Translations under genes and position numbers: made by a program | The notes under the pieces: generated by a model | The model's input: only the letters and a program-made list of their open reading frames with translations | What the model was told of the DNA's origin: nothing | Databases searched by the model: none | In this document: one piece after another, positions 6,786 through 14,576 of the stretch | Layout of the letters: each line of letters starts with the position of its first letter | Position numbering within the stretch: position 1 is the stretch's first letter | DNA from: JAJXTN01 sp038230895 | GTDB taxonomy: Bacteria; Patescibacteriota; Saccharimonadia; Saccharimonadales; UBA4665 | Assembly (NCBI GenBank): GCA_038230895.1 | Contig: JBBRMJ010000014.1 | Coordinates: 1 to 18,061, forward strand | DNA length: 18,061 nt | Direction of reading: 5' to 3'

Positions 6786-7890
6786 ACGAGCTGAGATATT
6801 AACACCGGAGCAAGCCCGTCAACAATTGATTGATACGGCCAAAAAGGATGGTCATGTTGAGCAACGTGTCATTTTCAAGCTCATCCCCGAAACTGTCGAG
6901 AATGCTGAAGCCCTCGATACGCTGTATACAGAGCTAGCTGACCTGAATATTGAAATCACCACGACCGATCCAGACGTGGCGACCTTCACCGACGAGTGGG
7001 CCGAAGAAGAGGAAGAAGAGGAAGTCGCGACTGACACTGCAGTCTACCTCGATGATGACGTCGCTGACGACTCTGTCCGACTTTATCTGCGTGAAATTGG
7101 TAAAATTCCACTTCTGAATGCCGAGCAAGAACTGGCACTGGCTCAGCGCGTCGTGTCCGGTGATAAACTAGCCAAGGACCAGATGGCTGAAGCCAACATG
7201 CGCCTGGTGGTCTCCATTGCTAAGCGTTATGTCGGCCGTGGCTTGGACCTCTTGGACCTGATACAGGAAGGCAACACTGGTTTGCTGCGTGCCGTTGAAA
7301 AGTTTGACCCAGATAAGGGTTTCAAATTCTCGACCTATGCCACATGGTGGATTCGCCAGGCTATTACTCGCGCCATTGCCGACCAGGCCCGCACCATTCG
7401 GATTCCGGTGCACATGGTGGAGACTATCAATAAATTACTTCGTACCCAACGTCGGTTGACGCAGGAATTGAACCGCGAACCGTCGAACGAAGAAATTGCC
7501 AAAGCTATGGAAATCGATGTCGACAAAGTTGAGCACATCATGAAAATTAAGCAGGATATTTCATCGCTTGACGCCTCAATTCGTGATGATGAAGAAGATT
7601 CTGTGCTGGCTGACTTCATTGAAGACGAAGATACGGTTTCACCTGAGGAATCGGCTACTGGCCAACTCCTCAAAGAGCAGGTCAAAGATATGCTGTCAGC
7701 GCTCACCGAACGCGAACAGAAGATACTGAAACTCCGCTTTGGCCTGGAAGACGGCAAAAGCCATACGCTGGAAGAAGTCGGCCAAGAATTCTCAGTCACC
7801 CGAGAGCGCATTCGCCAGATCGAAGCCAAAGCCTTGGCCAAACTCCGCAAACACCGCGACGCCAAGAAGCTGCACGATTACATCAAATAG
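6763..7890 (+). CDS. rpoD: Primary RNA polymerase sigma factor (sigma-70/SigA family)
   Basis: This is the housekeeping sigma factor that directs RNA polymerase to promoters, 375 residues from GTG 6763. Region 1.1 is present (about 10-70), followed by a run of glutamates (80-87). Region 1.2 begins at DDSVRLYLREIG (102-113). Region 2 includes LVVSIAKRYVGRGLDLLDLI and the -10-reading helix FSTYATWWIRQAITRAIADQ, with Q199 and T202 at the E. coli Q437/T440 positions. IPVHMVETINKLL supplies H217 and E220 for extended -10 recognition. Region 4.2 is TLEEVGQEFSVTRERIRQIE (335-354), with the RERIR segment that reads TTGACA. These residues fit the TATAAT and TTGACA boxes seen in this window. An ATG at 6685 would extend the protein by 26 residues inside dnaG, but the site aaaggag six bases before GTG 6763 and the family-like MAKAKD start favour GTG. 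It is coupled to dnaG upstream and a kinase gene downstream. Confidence 0.97.
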   Translation: MAKAKDNKRAEILTPEQARQQLIDTAKKDGHVEQRVIFKLIPETVENAEALDTLYTELADLNIEITTTDPDVATFTDEWAEEEEEEEVATDTAVYLDDDVADDSVRLYLREIGKIPLLNAEQELALAQRVVSGDKLAKDQMAEANMRLVVSIAKRYVGRGLDLLDLIQEGNTGLLRAVEKFDPDKGFKFSTYATWWIRQAITRAIADQARTIRIPVHMVETINKLLRTQRRLTQELNREPSNEEIAKAMEIDVDKVEHIMKIKQDISSLDASIRDDEEDSVLADFIEDEDTVSPEESATGQLLKEQVKDMLSALTEREQKILKLRFGLEDGKSHTLEEVGQEFSVTRERIRQIEAKALAKLRKHRDAKKLHDYIK

Positions 7891-8481
7891 ATGAACAAAT
7901 TACAGATTATCGGTTTAGCAGGGACGAACGGCTCGGGGAAGGACACTGTTGGACATATTCTGGCCGAGAAACACGGCTTTGTGTTCATTTCGGTGACTGA
8001 ATTGCTGCGCAAAGAGTGTCTACGCCGAAATTTGCCCATTGAGCGTGAGAATTTGCGCATGATTAGTGCTGAATGGCGACGGGAGCTCGGTCTAGGCGTA
8101 CTGGTCGACAAAGCTGTTGCCGAATACGAGAAAGACGCTGATAAGTATAAGGGTGTAGTTATGGCAAGCTTGCGTAATCCCGGTGAAGCCGATAGGATTC
8201 ATGAATTTGGCGGCACTATGGTCTGGATCGACGCAGATCCACGCGTTCGCTACGACCGTGTGCAGGTCAATGCCGCTAGTCGTAACCGCGCTGAAGAAGA
8301 TAACAAGACTTTCGAGCAGTTCCTAGCCGAGGAAGAAGTTGAAATGCACGTTCCTACCGGTGGCGATATTGCCATGTTGGATAGCGCCAGTGTCAAAACC
8401 CGCTGTGATGTCTTCCTGACTAATGACAGTAACGATTTAGCTACCTTCCAAATTGCAATCGATCAAGCGCTTAGATTGTAA
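7891..8481 (+). CDS. P-loop nucleotide kinase-like protein (dephospho-CoA kinase/UPF0200-like)
   Basis: The 196-residue product starts with a Walker A loop, IIGLAGTNGSGKDTVGHIL (6-24), with K17 and a GKDT ending typical of nucleoside monophosphate and dephospho-CoA kinases. The next segment, FVFISVTELLRKE, resembles the acceptor-binding helix region. VVMASLRNPGEADRI (about 89-103) and MVWIDADPRVRYDRV (about 110-124) match the strand and the DADPxxRxxR segment of this superfamily, and SRNRAEEDNKTFEQFLAEEE looks like the lid and following helix. The overall pattern resembles archaeal UPF0200 kinases and the loosely defined AAA_18/dephospho-CoA kinase-like group; the phosphate acceptor is not identifiable. 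The ATG begins on the base after the rpoD stop, without a Shine-Dalgarno sequence, so translation is probably coupled. The 3' end overlaps the convergent ATPase gene by 11 bases. Confidence 0.8.
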   Translation: MNKLQIIGLAGTNGSGKDTVGHILAEKHGFVFISVTELLRKECLRRNLPIERENLRMISAEWRRELGLGVLVDKAVAEYEKDADKYKGVVMASLRNPGEADRIHEFGGTMVWIDADPRVRYDRVQVNAASRNRAEEDNKTFEQFLAEEEVEMHVPTGGDIAMLDSASVKTRCDVFLTNDSNDLATFQIAIDQALRL

Positions 8482-11281
8482 TTTTGCCGGGGTGTACCTT
8501 TTGATGTAGGCCCAGCACCGCTCCTCGGGTGTGTTTGCGGGTGTGGCGTTGGAGGAGGCGGAAGAGCATGTATAGGGCGGCGCAACTGAGGGCGGTGAGC
8601 CAGTCTATGACGGTCAATGGGCCGGAATTGAAGTAAGGGCTAACGACGGGGTTGTACATTAGGTTGAGGATCAGGACGAAGGAGGCGCCGAAGGCGACGA
8701 GCAACTTTTTATTGCTCCATAAATAATTGGTGAAGAACTTCTCGTGGGCGTCGCTGCGCTCGAATAATAAATAGACATAGAGGCAGAGTACCAGTGTTAA
8801 ATAGGTCAAGGTTGTGGCTTGATGATAGAGCGGAAGGGTGGAGTCGATGTAGCGCGGGCTGAGCTGGTGGCGGGCGAAGAAGAATAAGTAGTTCAGGTAG
8901 GCCAAGCCGCCGGCCAGGGCGCCAAAACCGATGAAACCGTTGATGGCTTGACGGTTGATGATGTGATCACTGAGATTACGCGGTTTTTCACGCATCAACT
9001 TACCGTGGGCCTTGTCCCAGCCGAGGGCGGTGATGGGGAGAATCTGGGCAACGATATCGATAGCCAGAATCTGAATGGCGGTGATGGCTGGAGCGATGTG
9101 GAAGAAGGTTAGGGCACCGAGGCCGAGCAATACCGTGAATAATTCCGCGGCGTTATCAGTCAGGGCACAGCGGGCGGCTTTCCGGATGTTCTGGAAGGTG
9201 AGGCGGCCTTCTGCGATAGCACCGACCAGTGTGTCGAAGCTATCGTCGAGTAAGACAATACCGGCTGCATCCTTTGCCACGTCCGTACCCGTGCGGCCCA
9301 TGGCGACACCGATATCAGCTCGTTTGAGGGCAGGGGCGTCATTAATGCCATCACCAGTGACTGCAACGACGTGGCCGCCTTGTTTGGCGATCTCGACGAT
9401 GCGCAATTTATCTTCTGGGGCCACGCGTGAAAAGACGGCTCCACCATGGCTGACGAGTTCTAGAATCTGGCTATCGGCCAGACCTGCCAGATCCTCGCCG
9501 AGGATAATTGTAATGTCGTCGCCCAGTTCAGCTTGAGCGGCGATGGCCCGGGCGGTAGTGGGGTAGTCACCAGTAATAATCGAGACTTTGACATGGGCGG
9601 CGCGGGCAGCACGCATGGCAGCCGGCACGGCGTCGCGTAGTGGATCGAGCATACTGACCATGCCCAGAAAGGTGAAGTCTTGCTCGACTTTATCCATTTT
9701 GAGCTGTTTCAGATTAGTTTTCTCGGGCAGGATGCGAAAGCCGAAGGCTAGGTTGCGCATAGCTTTGCCGGCTTGTTGCTCATTGTAATCATTGAAGAAT
9801 GCGCGGTCAGCATTGGACAGTTTACGAATGTGGCCGTGGTCCCAGAGCTCGTTGCTACGGGCCAGTAAGGCTTCCGGTGCACCTTTGACGAAGACCACGG
9901 TCTGGTCGCCGCGTTTGCGCACTGAACTGAGTAATTTGCGGGCTGAGTCGAACTGGAATTCTTTGAGCTCTGGCTCAGCCACTTCCCATTCATCGACGGC
10001 GATACCGGCTTTACGAGCCAAAGTTATCAATGCACCCTCGGTCGGGTCGCCAACCACATACCAATCAGCGTGTTCCTCATCTGGTGGATCAACCCGGGCA
10101 TTACTGGCTAGGGCACCAGTGGCAAAGAATAATTCCAGGTCTTTTAAGACAGCTTTTGACAGGGGTTTGCCGTGTTCACTGACGATCTCGCCATTGGCTT
10201 CGTAGCCGGTGCCGGTGACATTGTAATGATTGCGGCCGACCAGTAATTGCTGCACGGTCATCTCGTTCTTGGTCAGCGTGCCGGTTTTGTCGGTCAGGAT
10301 GAAATTGGTGGCACCGAGCGTCTCGACAGCTGATAATTTCTTGACCAGTGCTCGAGCTTTGGCCAGCCGCCCAGCCGCCTGCGCCAGGGTGATGTTGACT
10401 TCGGCGACCAATCCTTCGGGGATCATAGCCGCGCCAACACCAATACCGAAGAGAATCGCACCTTTGAGCCCAACATTGCCGTGCAGGGCAATCAGGGTCA
10501 GCAAAATGCCCAAAATTACCGTGCCTTGAGCGATACGGGTCGAGAGGTGGTTCATTTCTTGCTGCAAGGGCGAAGCTTCGGTGTGCGTGGCCTGGCTGAG
10601 CGAGGCAATCCGCCCCAGTTCACTATGCATACCAGTGCCGATGACAATACCATGCCCGCTGCCCGTAGCCACCGTCGTGCCGGTGAAAACCAGATTGTGG
10701 CGACTGCCCAGCGGCACGTCAGCACCGATAGCGTGGACAAACTTGCGGCTGGGATTGCTTTCACCGGTCAACGCGAAGTCATTAGTGCTCAGTTCGGCCT
10801 CGTCCAGGATTCTCAGGTCGGCTGGCACACTGTCGCCACTCTCGACGTAGACGATATCGCCCAGGACTAACTCAGTTGAATTTACGGCCTGTAAGCTGCC
10901 GCCACGAACCACCTTAGCTTGCGGTACGAGCAACTTCTCTAGGCTGCGCAGCAGGGTCTCGGCTTTGTGCTCTTGGAAGTAGCCGACCAGGGCATTCACG
11001 ACGGCAATTACGATTAAGACGATGGCTGTTTTGGCGTCTTTGAGATACAGCGCGAAGCCAGCGCTGAGCAGCAACATGATGACCAAGATGTTTTTGAACT
11101 GGCGCAGCAAGGTTCCGAGCGCCGATTCGTGCTTGGTGCGCTGCAGGGCATTGCTGCCGAGCCGTCCCAGTCGTTCAGTGGCCTCTTTGGTGGTAAGCCC
11201 CTCCGGCCGGCTCTTTAATTGGCTCAAAACCGCGTCTGCGCTCAAGCGGTAATAATGCAATTGTTGGCTATCTGTCTCCAT
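8471..11281 (-). CDS. P2-type cation-translocating ATPase
   Basis: A 936-residue P-type ATPase with every catalytic motif: actuator-domain TGES (172-175), phosphorylation motif DKTGTLTKNE with D331, nucleotide-domain KGAPE (466-470), and hinge motif TGDGINDAP (642-650). Membrane helix 4 has IPEGL (287-291), typical of P2 pumps, followed by the family motif LSAVETLG (316-323). Helices 5 and 6 carry NAAELF (N710, E713) and IDIVAQILP (D742, Q746). The stretch after helix 6, MREKPRNLSDHIINRQAING, resembles Na+/K+-type (IIC) pumps more than SERCA, but no beta subunit is seen and the ion cannot be assigned. The N-terminal cation-ATPase domain is at about 5-75. It would export a cation across the cytoplasmic membrane using ATP. 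A TATAAT box ends ten bases before the ATG, within an inverted repeat. It is divergent from polA and convergent with the kinase gene. Confidence 0.95.
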   Translation of the reverse strand: METDSQQLHYYRLSADAVLSQLKSRPEGLTTKEATERLGRLGSNALQRTKHESALGTLLRQFKNILVIMLLLSAGFALYLKDAKTAIVLIVIAVVNALVGYFQEHKAETLLRSLEKLLVPQAKVVRGGSLQAVNSTELVLGDIVYVESGDSVPADLRILDEAELSTNDFALTGESNPSRKFVHAIGADVPLGSRHNLVFTGTTVATGSGHGIVIGTGMHSELGRIASLSQATHTEASPLQQEMNHLSTRIAQGTVILGILLTLIALHGNVGLKGAILFGIGVGAAMIPEGLVAEVNITLAQAAGRLAKARALVKKLSAVETLGATNFILTDKTGTLTKNEMTVQQLLVGRNHYNVTGTGYEANGEIVSEHGKPLSKAVLKDLELFFATGALASNARVDPPDEEHADWYVVGDPTEGALITLARKAGIAVDEWEVAEPELKEFQFDSARKLLSSVRKRGDQTVVFVKGAPEALLARSNELWDHGHIRKLSNADRAFFNDYNEQQAGKAMRNLAFGFRILPEKTNLKQLKMDKVEQDFTFLGMVSMLDPLRDAVPAAMRAARAAHVKVSIITGDYPTTARAIAAQAELGDDITIILGEDLAGLADSQILELVSHGGAVFSRVAPEDKLRIVEIAKQGGHVVAVTGDGINDAPALKRADIGVAMGRTGTDVAKDAAGIVLLDDSFDTLVGAIAEGRLTFQNIRKAARCALTDNAAELFTVLLGLGALTFFHIAPAITAIQILAIDIVAQILPITALGWDKAHGKLMREKPRNLSDHIINRQAINGFIGFGALAGGLAYLNYLFFFARHQLSPRYIDSTLPLYHQATTLTYLTLVLCLYVYLLFERSDAHEKFFTNYLWSNKKLLVAFGASFVLILNLMYNPVVSPYFNSGPLTVIDWLTALSCAALYMLFRLLQRHTRKHTRGAVLGLHQKVHPGKITI

Positions 11282-11303
11282 GCTTATGCTAATTATATAA
11301 GCA
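11281..11303. repeat. Perfect 7-bp inverted repeat around the ATPase -10 box
   Basis: tgcttat (11281-11287) and ataagca (11297-11303) are exact reverse complements separated by nine bases. On the minus strand the repeat covers the end of the -10 hexamer, the predicted start site and the first base of the ATPase ATG. That is a typical place for a repressor operator, but no cognate regulator is identified. Confidence 0.45.
11292..11297 (-). promoter_or_regulatory. -10 box of the cation ATPase gene
   Basis: A perfect TATAAT on the minus strand, with ten bases to the ATG at 11281. Predicted leader is only a few bases. It lies in the 83-bp divergent region shared with polA. Confidence 0.55.
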
Positions 11304-11348
11304 ATGCTTCATTTTCGTCAGGATGATATAGATAGTCCAAAGGTGTTC

Positions 11349-11354
11349 TATACT
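11349..11354 (+). promoter_or_regulatory. -10 box of the polA operon
   Basis: TATACT (11349-11354, 5 of 6) with ten bases to ATG 11365. No convincing -35 box and no Shine-Dalgarno sequence. Confidence 0.45.
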
Positions 11355-11364
11355 TATAGGTACT

Positions 11365-14016
11365 ATGAGCCAGGAGTCCTCACCGAAAAAGCTTGTGATT
11401 ATTGATGGTAAAAGTGTCTTTTACCGTGGCTACTACGCCATGCCGAACCTTAGTACCAAGGATGGCCGACCGACCGGTGGTGTCTTTGGCTTCGCGACGA
11501 TGGCGCTGGAAGTGTTGCGTCGCCTGAAGCCAGACTATGTGGCCGTGGCGTGGGATAAACCCAAGACCAATATTCGTAAGCGTTTGGAACTGTACCCTGA
11601 GTACAAAGCTGGTCGCAAACCGGCTCCTGCCGATTTCTACGAGCAAGTGCCCATCTTGCATGAACTACTAAAGGCCTTTGGCTGGCCGCTGTACGAACTC
11701 GATGATTACGAAGCCGATGACATTATGGGCGCGCTGGCCGTGCAGGCGACGGCACAAGGCATTGAAACACTGCTCATTACCTCTGATATGGACATGCTGC
11801 AGTTAATCAACGATACGGTGCATGTCTACGCCCTGAAAACCGGCCTGAGCAACATAGAATTGTATTCACCCAAGAGTTTTGAGGCCAAATACGGCATTGT
11901 TGTTGAGCAATTCTTGGACCTGAAATCATTAAAAGGCGACTCGTCGGATAACATTCCCGGCGTACCCGGTGTTGGCGAAAAAGGTGCTTTGGAACTACTC
12001 AAGACCTATGAAACACTCGATAATATCTATGACAACCTGCCACTCATCAAAGAATCAACCCGCAAGAAGCTGGAAGCAGGCAAGGATTTGGCCTATCTCA
12101 GCAAGGAATTAGCCCGGATCTGGACCGACGCGCCGCTGAAACTTGATTTGGCGGAAGTTGACGGCACCAAAGCTGACCCAGCCGAGATCGCCAAGCTGCT
12201 CCAAGCACTGGAATTCCGCAGTTTACTACGCCATTTACCTGAGGTCATGCAGGTGCCTGCCAATGCGCTGCCGACGACCCAAAGTACGGCGTTAATTACC
12301 GGTAAAAACATCATTATCGACAGTCCTGCCAAGCTGAAAGACTTCAAACTGCCAGATTCTGACCAACTCTACGTCTATTCTCGCTCGGCGGGCAAGCATG
12401 GTCGTGACCCGCAGGTGCTCATCCTCAGTACTGATGGCAAAACTATCTACACTTTCGATTTGACGAAATTGGATATCAAACAGTTCGCTGAACCACTCAG
12501 TAAAGCTGTACCGCTCGTCGGGTATGACGTCAAAGCGACGCTCAAGATTCTGCTGGAAATTGGCTGTAAATCATTGCCGACTGTTGGTCACGACGTACTA
12601 GTCGGAGCTTTTCTGCTCAACGCACTTCGCCGAGAGCAAAGTTTAACGGAGTTAGCACAGGTTGATTTGGGCTATGAAGGCTCTCCATTCGAAGATCTCG
12701 ACAGCGAAGAGGTGATGACTCGTGCGCCCGAGATTATCGCTGTTATTAAGGCCCTGCATGACGCACAGGCAAAGGACCTAGCTGCCCTTAAAGATCTCAA
12801 TAAACTAGCTCAAGATGTCGAGTGGCCGGTCATCCCGGTCTTGGCTCGTATGGAATATACCGGTATTGAGCTCGATACGAAATATTTGGCTAAATTCGCT
12901 GACGAGATTAACGATTTAAATTCTGACTATGAACAGCAAATTTACGGACATGCTGACCAGGAATTCAATATCTCGTCACCAGCGCAATTAGCCGAGATAT
13001 TATTTGAGAAATTAGCGTTACCAACCCAAGGTGTGAAAAAAGGCAAGACTGGCTACAGCAACGCCGCGGCTGAGCTCGATAAACTACGTGAAGCACACCC
13101 GATCATTAATCTCATCACCCAGTACCGCGAAGTTACTAAGCTCAAGAACACCTATGTCGACACCTTACCGCTCCAGGTCGACGAAAAGTCTCGAGTGCAT
13201 ACGACTTTCGCACTGACCGTTGCTCAGACCGGCCGTCTTAGCAGCAATGATCCCAATCTGCAGAACATCCCGACGCGCACCGATCTCGGCCGCCGGATTC
13301 GAACGGCTTTCGTTGCCGGGCCGGGGAAGCAGCTCGTGAGTGCTGATTACTCACAATTCGAGCTACGACTTGCCGCCGTCTTGGCGAATGACACAGAGCT
13401 TATCGATATGTTCAATCGAGGTGCCGATATCCACATGACCACTGCCGCCCAGGTGTACGGCCGTGAGCCAGAAGACGTCACCAAGCAGATGCGCCGGGCC
13501 GCCAAAGTCATCAATTTCGGCATCCTTTACGGCATGAGCCCACATGGCCTCGTGGCCGCCACAGGCATGACTTACGAACAGGCTATGGACTTCATCAAGA
13601 AGTACAAAGAGTTACGAAAACCCTTGTTCGATTACATCGACCGCGTCAAAGAACAGGCGAAAAAGGACGGGTATGTGGCGACACTGCTTGGCCGCCGTCG
13701 CCCGATGCCCGACATCCACTCCAGCAATTTTATCGTTCGCCAGGCCGCTGAGCGGGCCGCCATCAACATGCCTATTCAGGGCACCGAAGCAGATCTGATG
13801 AAAATCGCCATGATCCAAGTCGACAACCTTCTCGCTGAAAAGTACCCAGACAGCCACCAATTGCTGCAAATCCACGATTCCATCCTCGTCGAAACCCCCG
13901 ACAAAGACGCCGCCGCTGTCAGCAAGCTGCTCCAGAAAACAATGGAAAACGTCTACAAACTCCCCGTCCGTCTCGACGTCGACGTCAGCACCGGCAAAAA
14001 CTGGGGTGAATTGTAA
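11365..14016 (+). CDS. polA: DNA polymerase I, with inactive proofreading domain
   Basis: The 883-residue protein fills gaps and removes RNA primers. Residues 1-290 form the 5' nuclease: D14, EADD (116-119), TSDMD (139-143) and the helix-hairpin GDSSDNIPGVPGVGEKGA (191-208) are all present. Residues about 300-480 keep the 3'-5' exonuclease fold position but lack the catalytic acids: the expected DxE motif is replaced around LYVYSRSAG (335-343), the KYD motif reads VKATLKIL, and the YAxxD motif is missing, so proofreading should be absent. The polymerase domain has QTGRLSS (621-627), motif A SADYSQFELRLA (D661, E666), motif B RRAAKVINFGILYG (710-723, F718) and motif C QIHDSILVE (D838). In motif C the usual HDE is HDS (S839). 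A TATACT box lies ten bases upstream of the ATG. The TAA stop shares its last base with the ATG of a Nudix gene, so the downstream genes are coupled. Confidence 0.97.
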   Translation: MSQESSPKKLVIIDGKSVFYRGYYAMPNLSTKDGRPTGGVFGFATMALEVLRRLKPDYVAVAWDKPKTNIRKRLELYPEYKAGRKPAPADFYEQVPILHELLKAFGWPLYELDDYEADDIMGALAVQATAQGIETLLITSDMDMLQLINDTVHVYALKTGLSNIELYSPKSFEAKYGIVVEQFLDLKSLKGDSSDNIPGVPGVGEKGALELLKTYETLDNIYDNLPLIKESTRKKLEAGKDLAYLSKELARIWTDAPLKLDLAEVDGTKADPAEIAKLLQALEFRSLLRHLPEVMQVPANALPTTQSTALITGKNIIIDSPAKLKDFKLPDSDQLYVYSRSAGKHGRDPQVLILSTDGKTIYTFDLTKLDIKQFAEPLSKAVPLVGYDVKATLKILLEIGCKSLPTVGHDVLVGAFLLNALRREQSLTELAQVDLGYEGSPFEDLDSEEVMTRAPEIIAVIKALHDAQAKDLAALKDLNKLAQDVEWPVIPVLARMEYTGIELDTKYLAKFADEINDLNSDYEQQIYGHADQEFNISSPAQLAEILFEKLALPTQGVKKGKTGYSNAAAELDKLREAHPIINLITQYREVTKLKNTYVDTLPLQVDEKSRVHTTFALTVAQTGRLSSNDPNLQNIPTRTDLGRRIRTAFVAGPGKQLVSADYSQFELRLAAVLANDTELIDMFNRGADIHMTTAAQVYGREPEDVTKQMRRAAKVINFGILYGMSPHGLVAATGMTYEQAMDFIKKYKELRKPLFDYIDRVKEQAKKDGYVATLLGRRRPMPDIHSSNFIVRQAAERAAINMPIQGTEADLMKIAMIQVDNLLAEKYPDSHQLLQIHDSILVETPDKDAAAVSKLLQKTMENVYKLPVRLDVDVSTGKNWGEL
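14003..14008 (+). promoter_or_regulatory. Shine-Dalgarno-like site of the Nudix gene
   Basis: ggggtg (14003-14008) lies seven bases before ATG 14016, inside the end of polA, and supports this start. Confidence 0.45.
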
Positions 14017-14576
14017 TGGACAAAAAATATGCAGTTCCATTTGTAGCAGGGATCATCGAACGATACCACAACGGCGTATTGCAGTTGCTCATCCAAACTC
14101 GTCAGCAAACATTTACGGAGTCAATCTATAACGGAACATTTGAATTTGCTGCTGGCGTGCTGGATAAAGAATATGAAAGTGTCTATGACGCTATCGCGCG
14201 CGAGATTAAAGAAGAGACTGGCATGACCCTCAAACGTATCATTGATGACTCGCAGACCAAGCTGCACTCGCCACACAAATCTGATACTGCCTTTGGTTTT
14301 AGACCCTTCTGTTGCACCCAACAACTTAAAGATGGGCGACCATGGGTTGGTTTTATCTTCCGCTGTGAAGTAGAAGACGGAGAACCAGTAGCACAAGAGT
14401 CGGAGACTCGAGATGTTCATTGGGAGGATGCAGCAGTCGTCAAGACTCTATACGAACAAACACCAGAGAAGCTGTTTACGCTAGAATTACCAGCCTGGGA
14501 TTATTATTTCCAAACTCACAATCAACAGCTAACACCTAAAAAGCACGATACAAATAATCATCGGGATGAACTATGA
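14016..14576 (+). CDS. Nudix hydrolase family protein
   Basis: The 186-residue protein carries a Nudix box at about 47-69. The metal-binding core is intact (R62, E63, E66, E67, G69 in AREIKEETG), but there are six residues rather than five between G47 and E54, so the first loop of the box is one residue longer than the consensus. Nudix enzymes hydrolyse nucleoside diphosphates linked to another moiety, such as oxidised dNTPs, ADP-ribose, dinucleoside polyphosphates or isopentenyl diphosphate-like substrates; the substrate here is unknown. The region after the box (SDTAFGFRPFCC, then RPWVGFIFRCEVEDGEP and VHWEDAAV) fits the fold's later strands. The C-terminal tail from about 165 is polar and probably disordered. 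The start overlaps the polA stop by one base, and the end overlaps the methyltransferase start (ATGA). The operon position suggests nucleotide clean-up near polymerase function, but that is inference. Confidence 0.82.
   Translation: MDKKYAVPFVAGIIERYHNGVLQLLIQTRQQTFTESIYNGTFEFAAGVLDKEYESVYDAIAREIKEETGMTLKRIIDDSQTKLHSPHKSDTAFGFRPFCCTQQLKDGRPWVGFIFRCEVEDGEPVAQESETRDVHWEDAAVVKTLYEQTPEKLFTLELPAWDYYFQTHNQQLTPKKHDTNNHRDEL

Noticed and set aside
7335..7865. Long minus-strand open frame (176 codons) inside rpoD
   Set aside because: Antisense shadow of a strongly conserved gene; the product is serine-rich low-complexity sequence arising from the sigma factor codons.
9075..9536. Plus-strand open frame of 153 codons opposite the ATPase
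   Set aside because: Antisense shadow of the conserved hinge region of the ATPase; no start signal or family motif.
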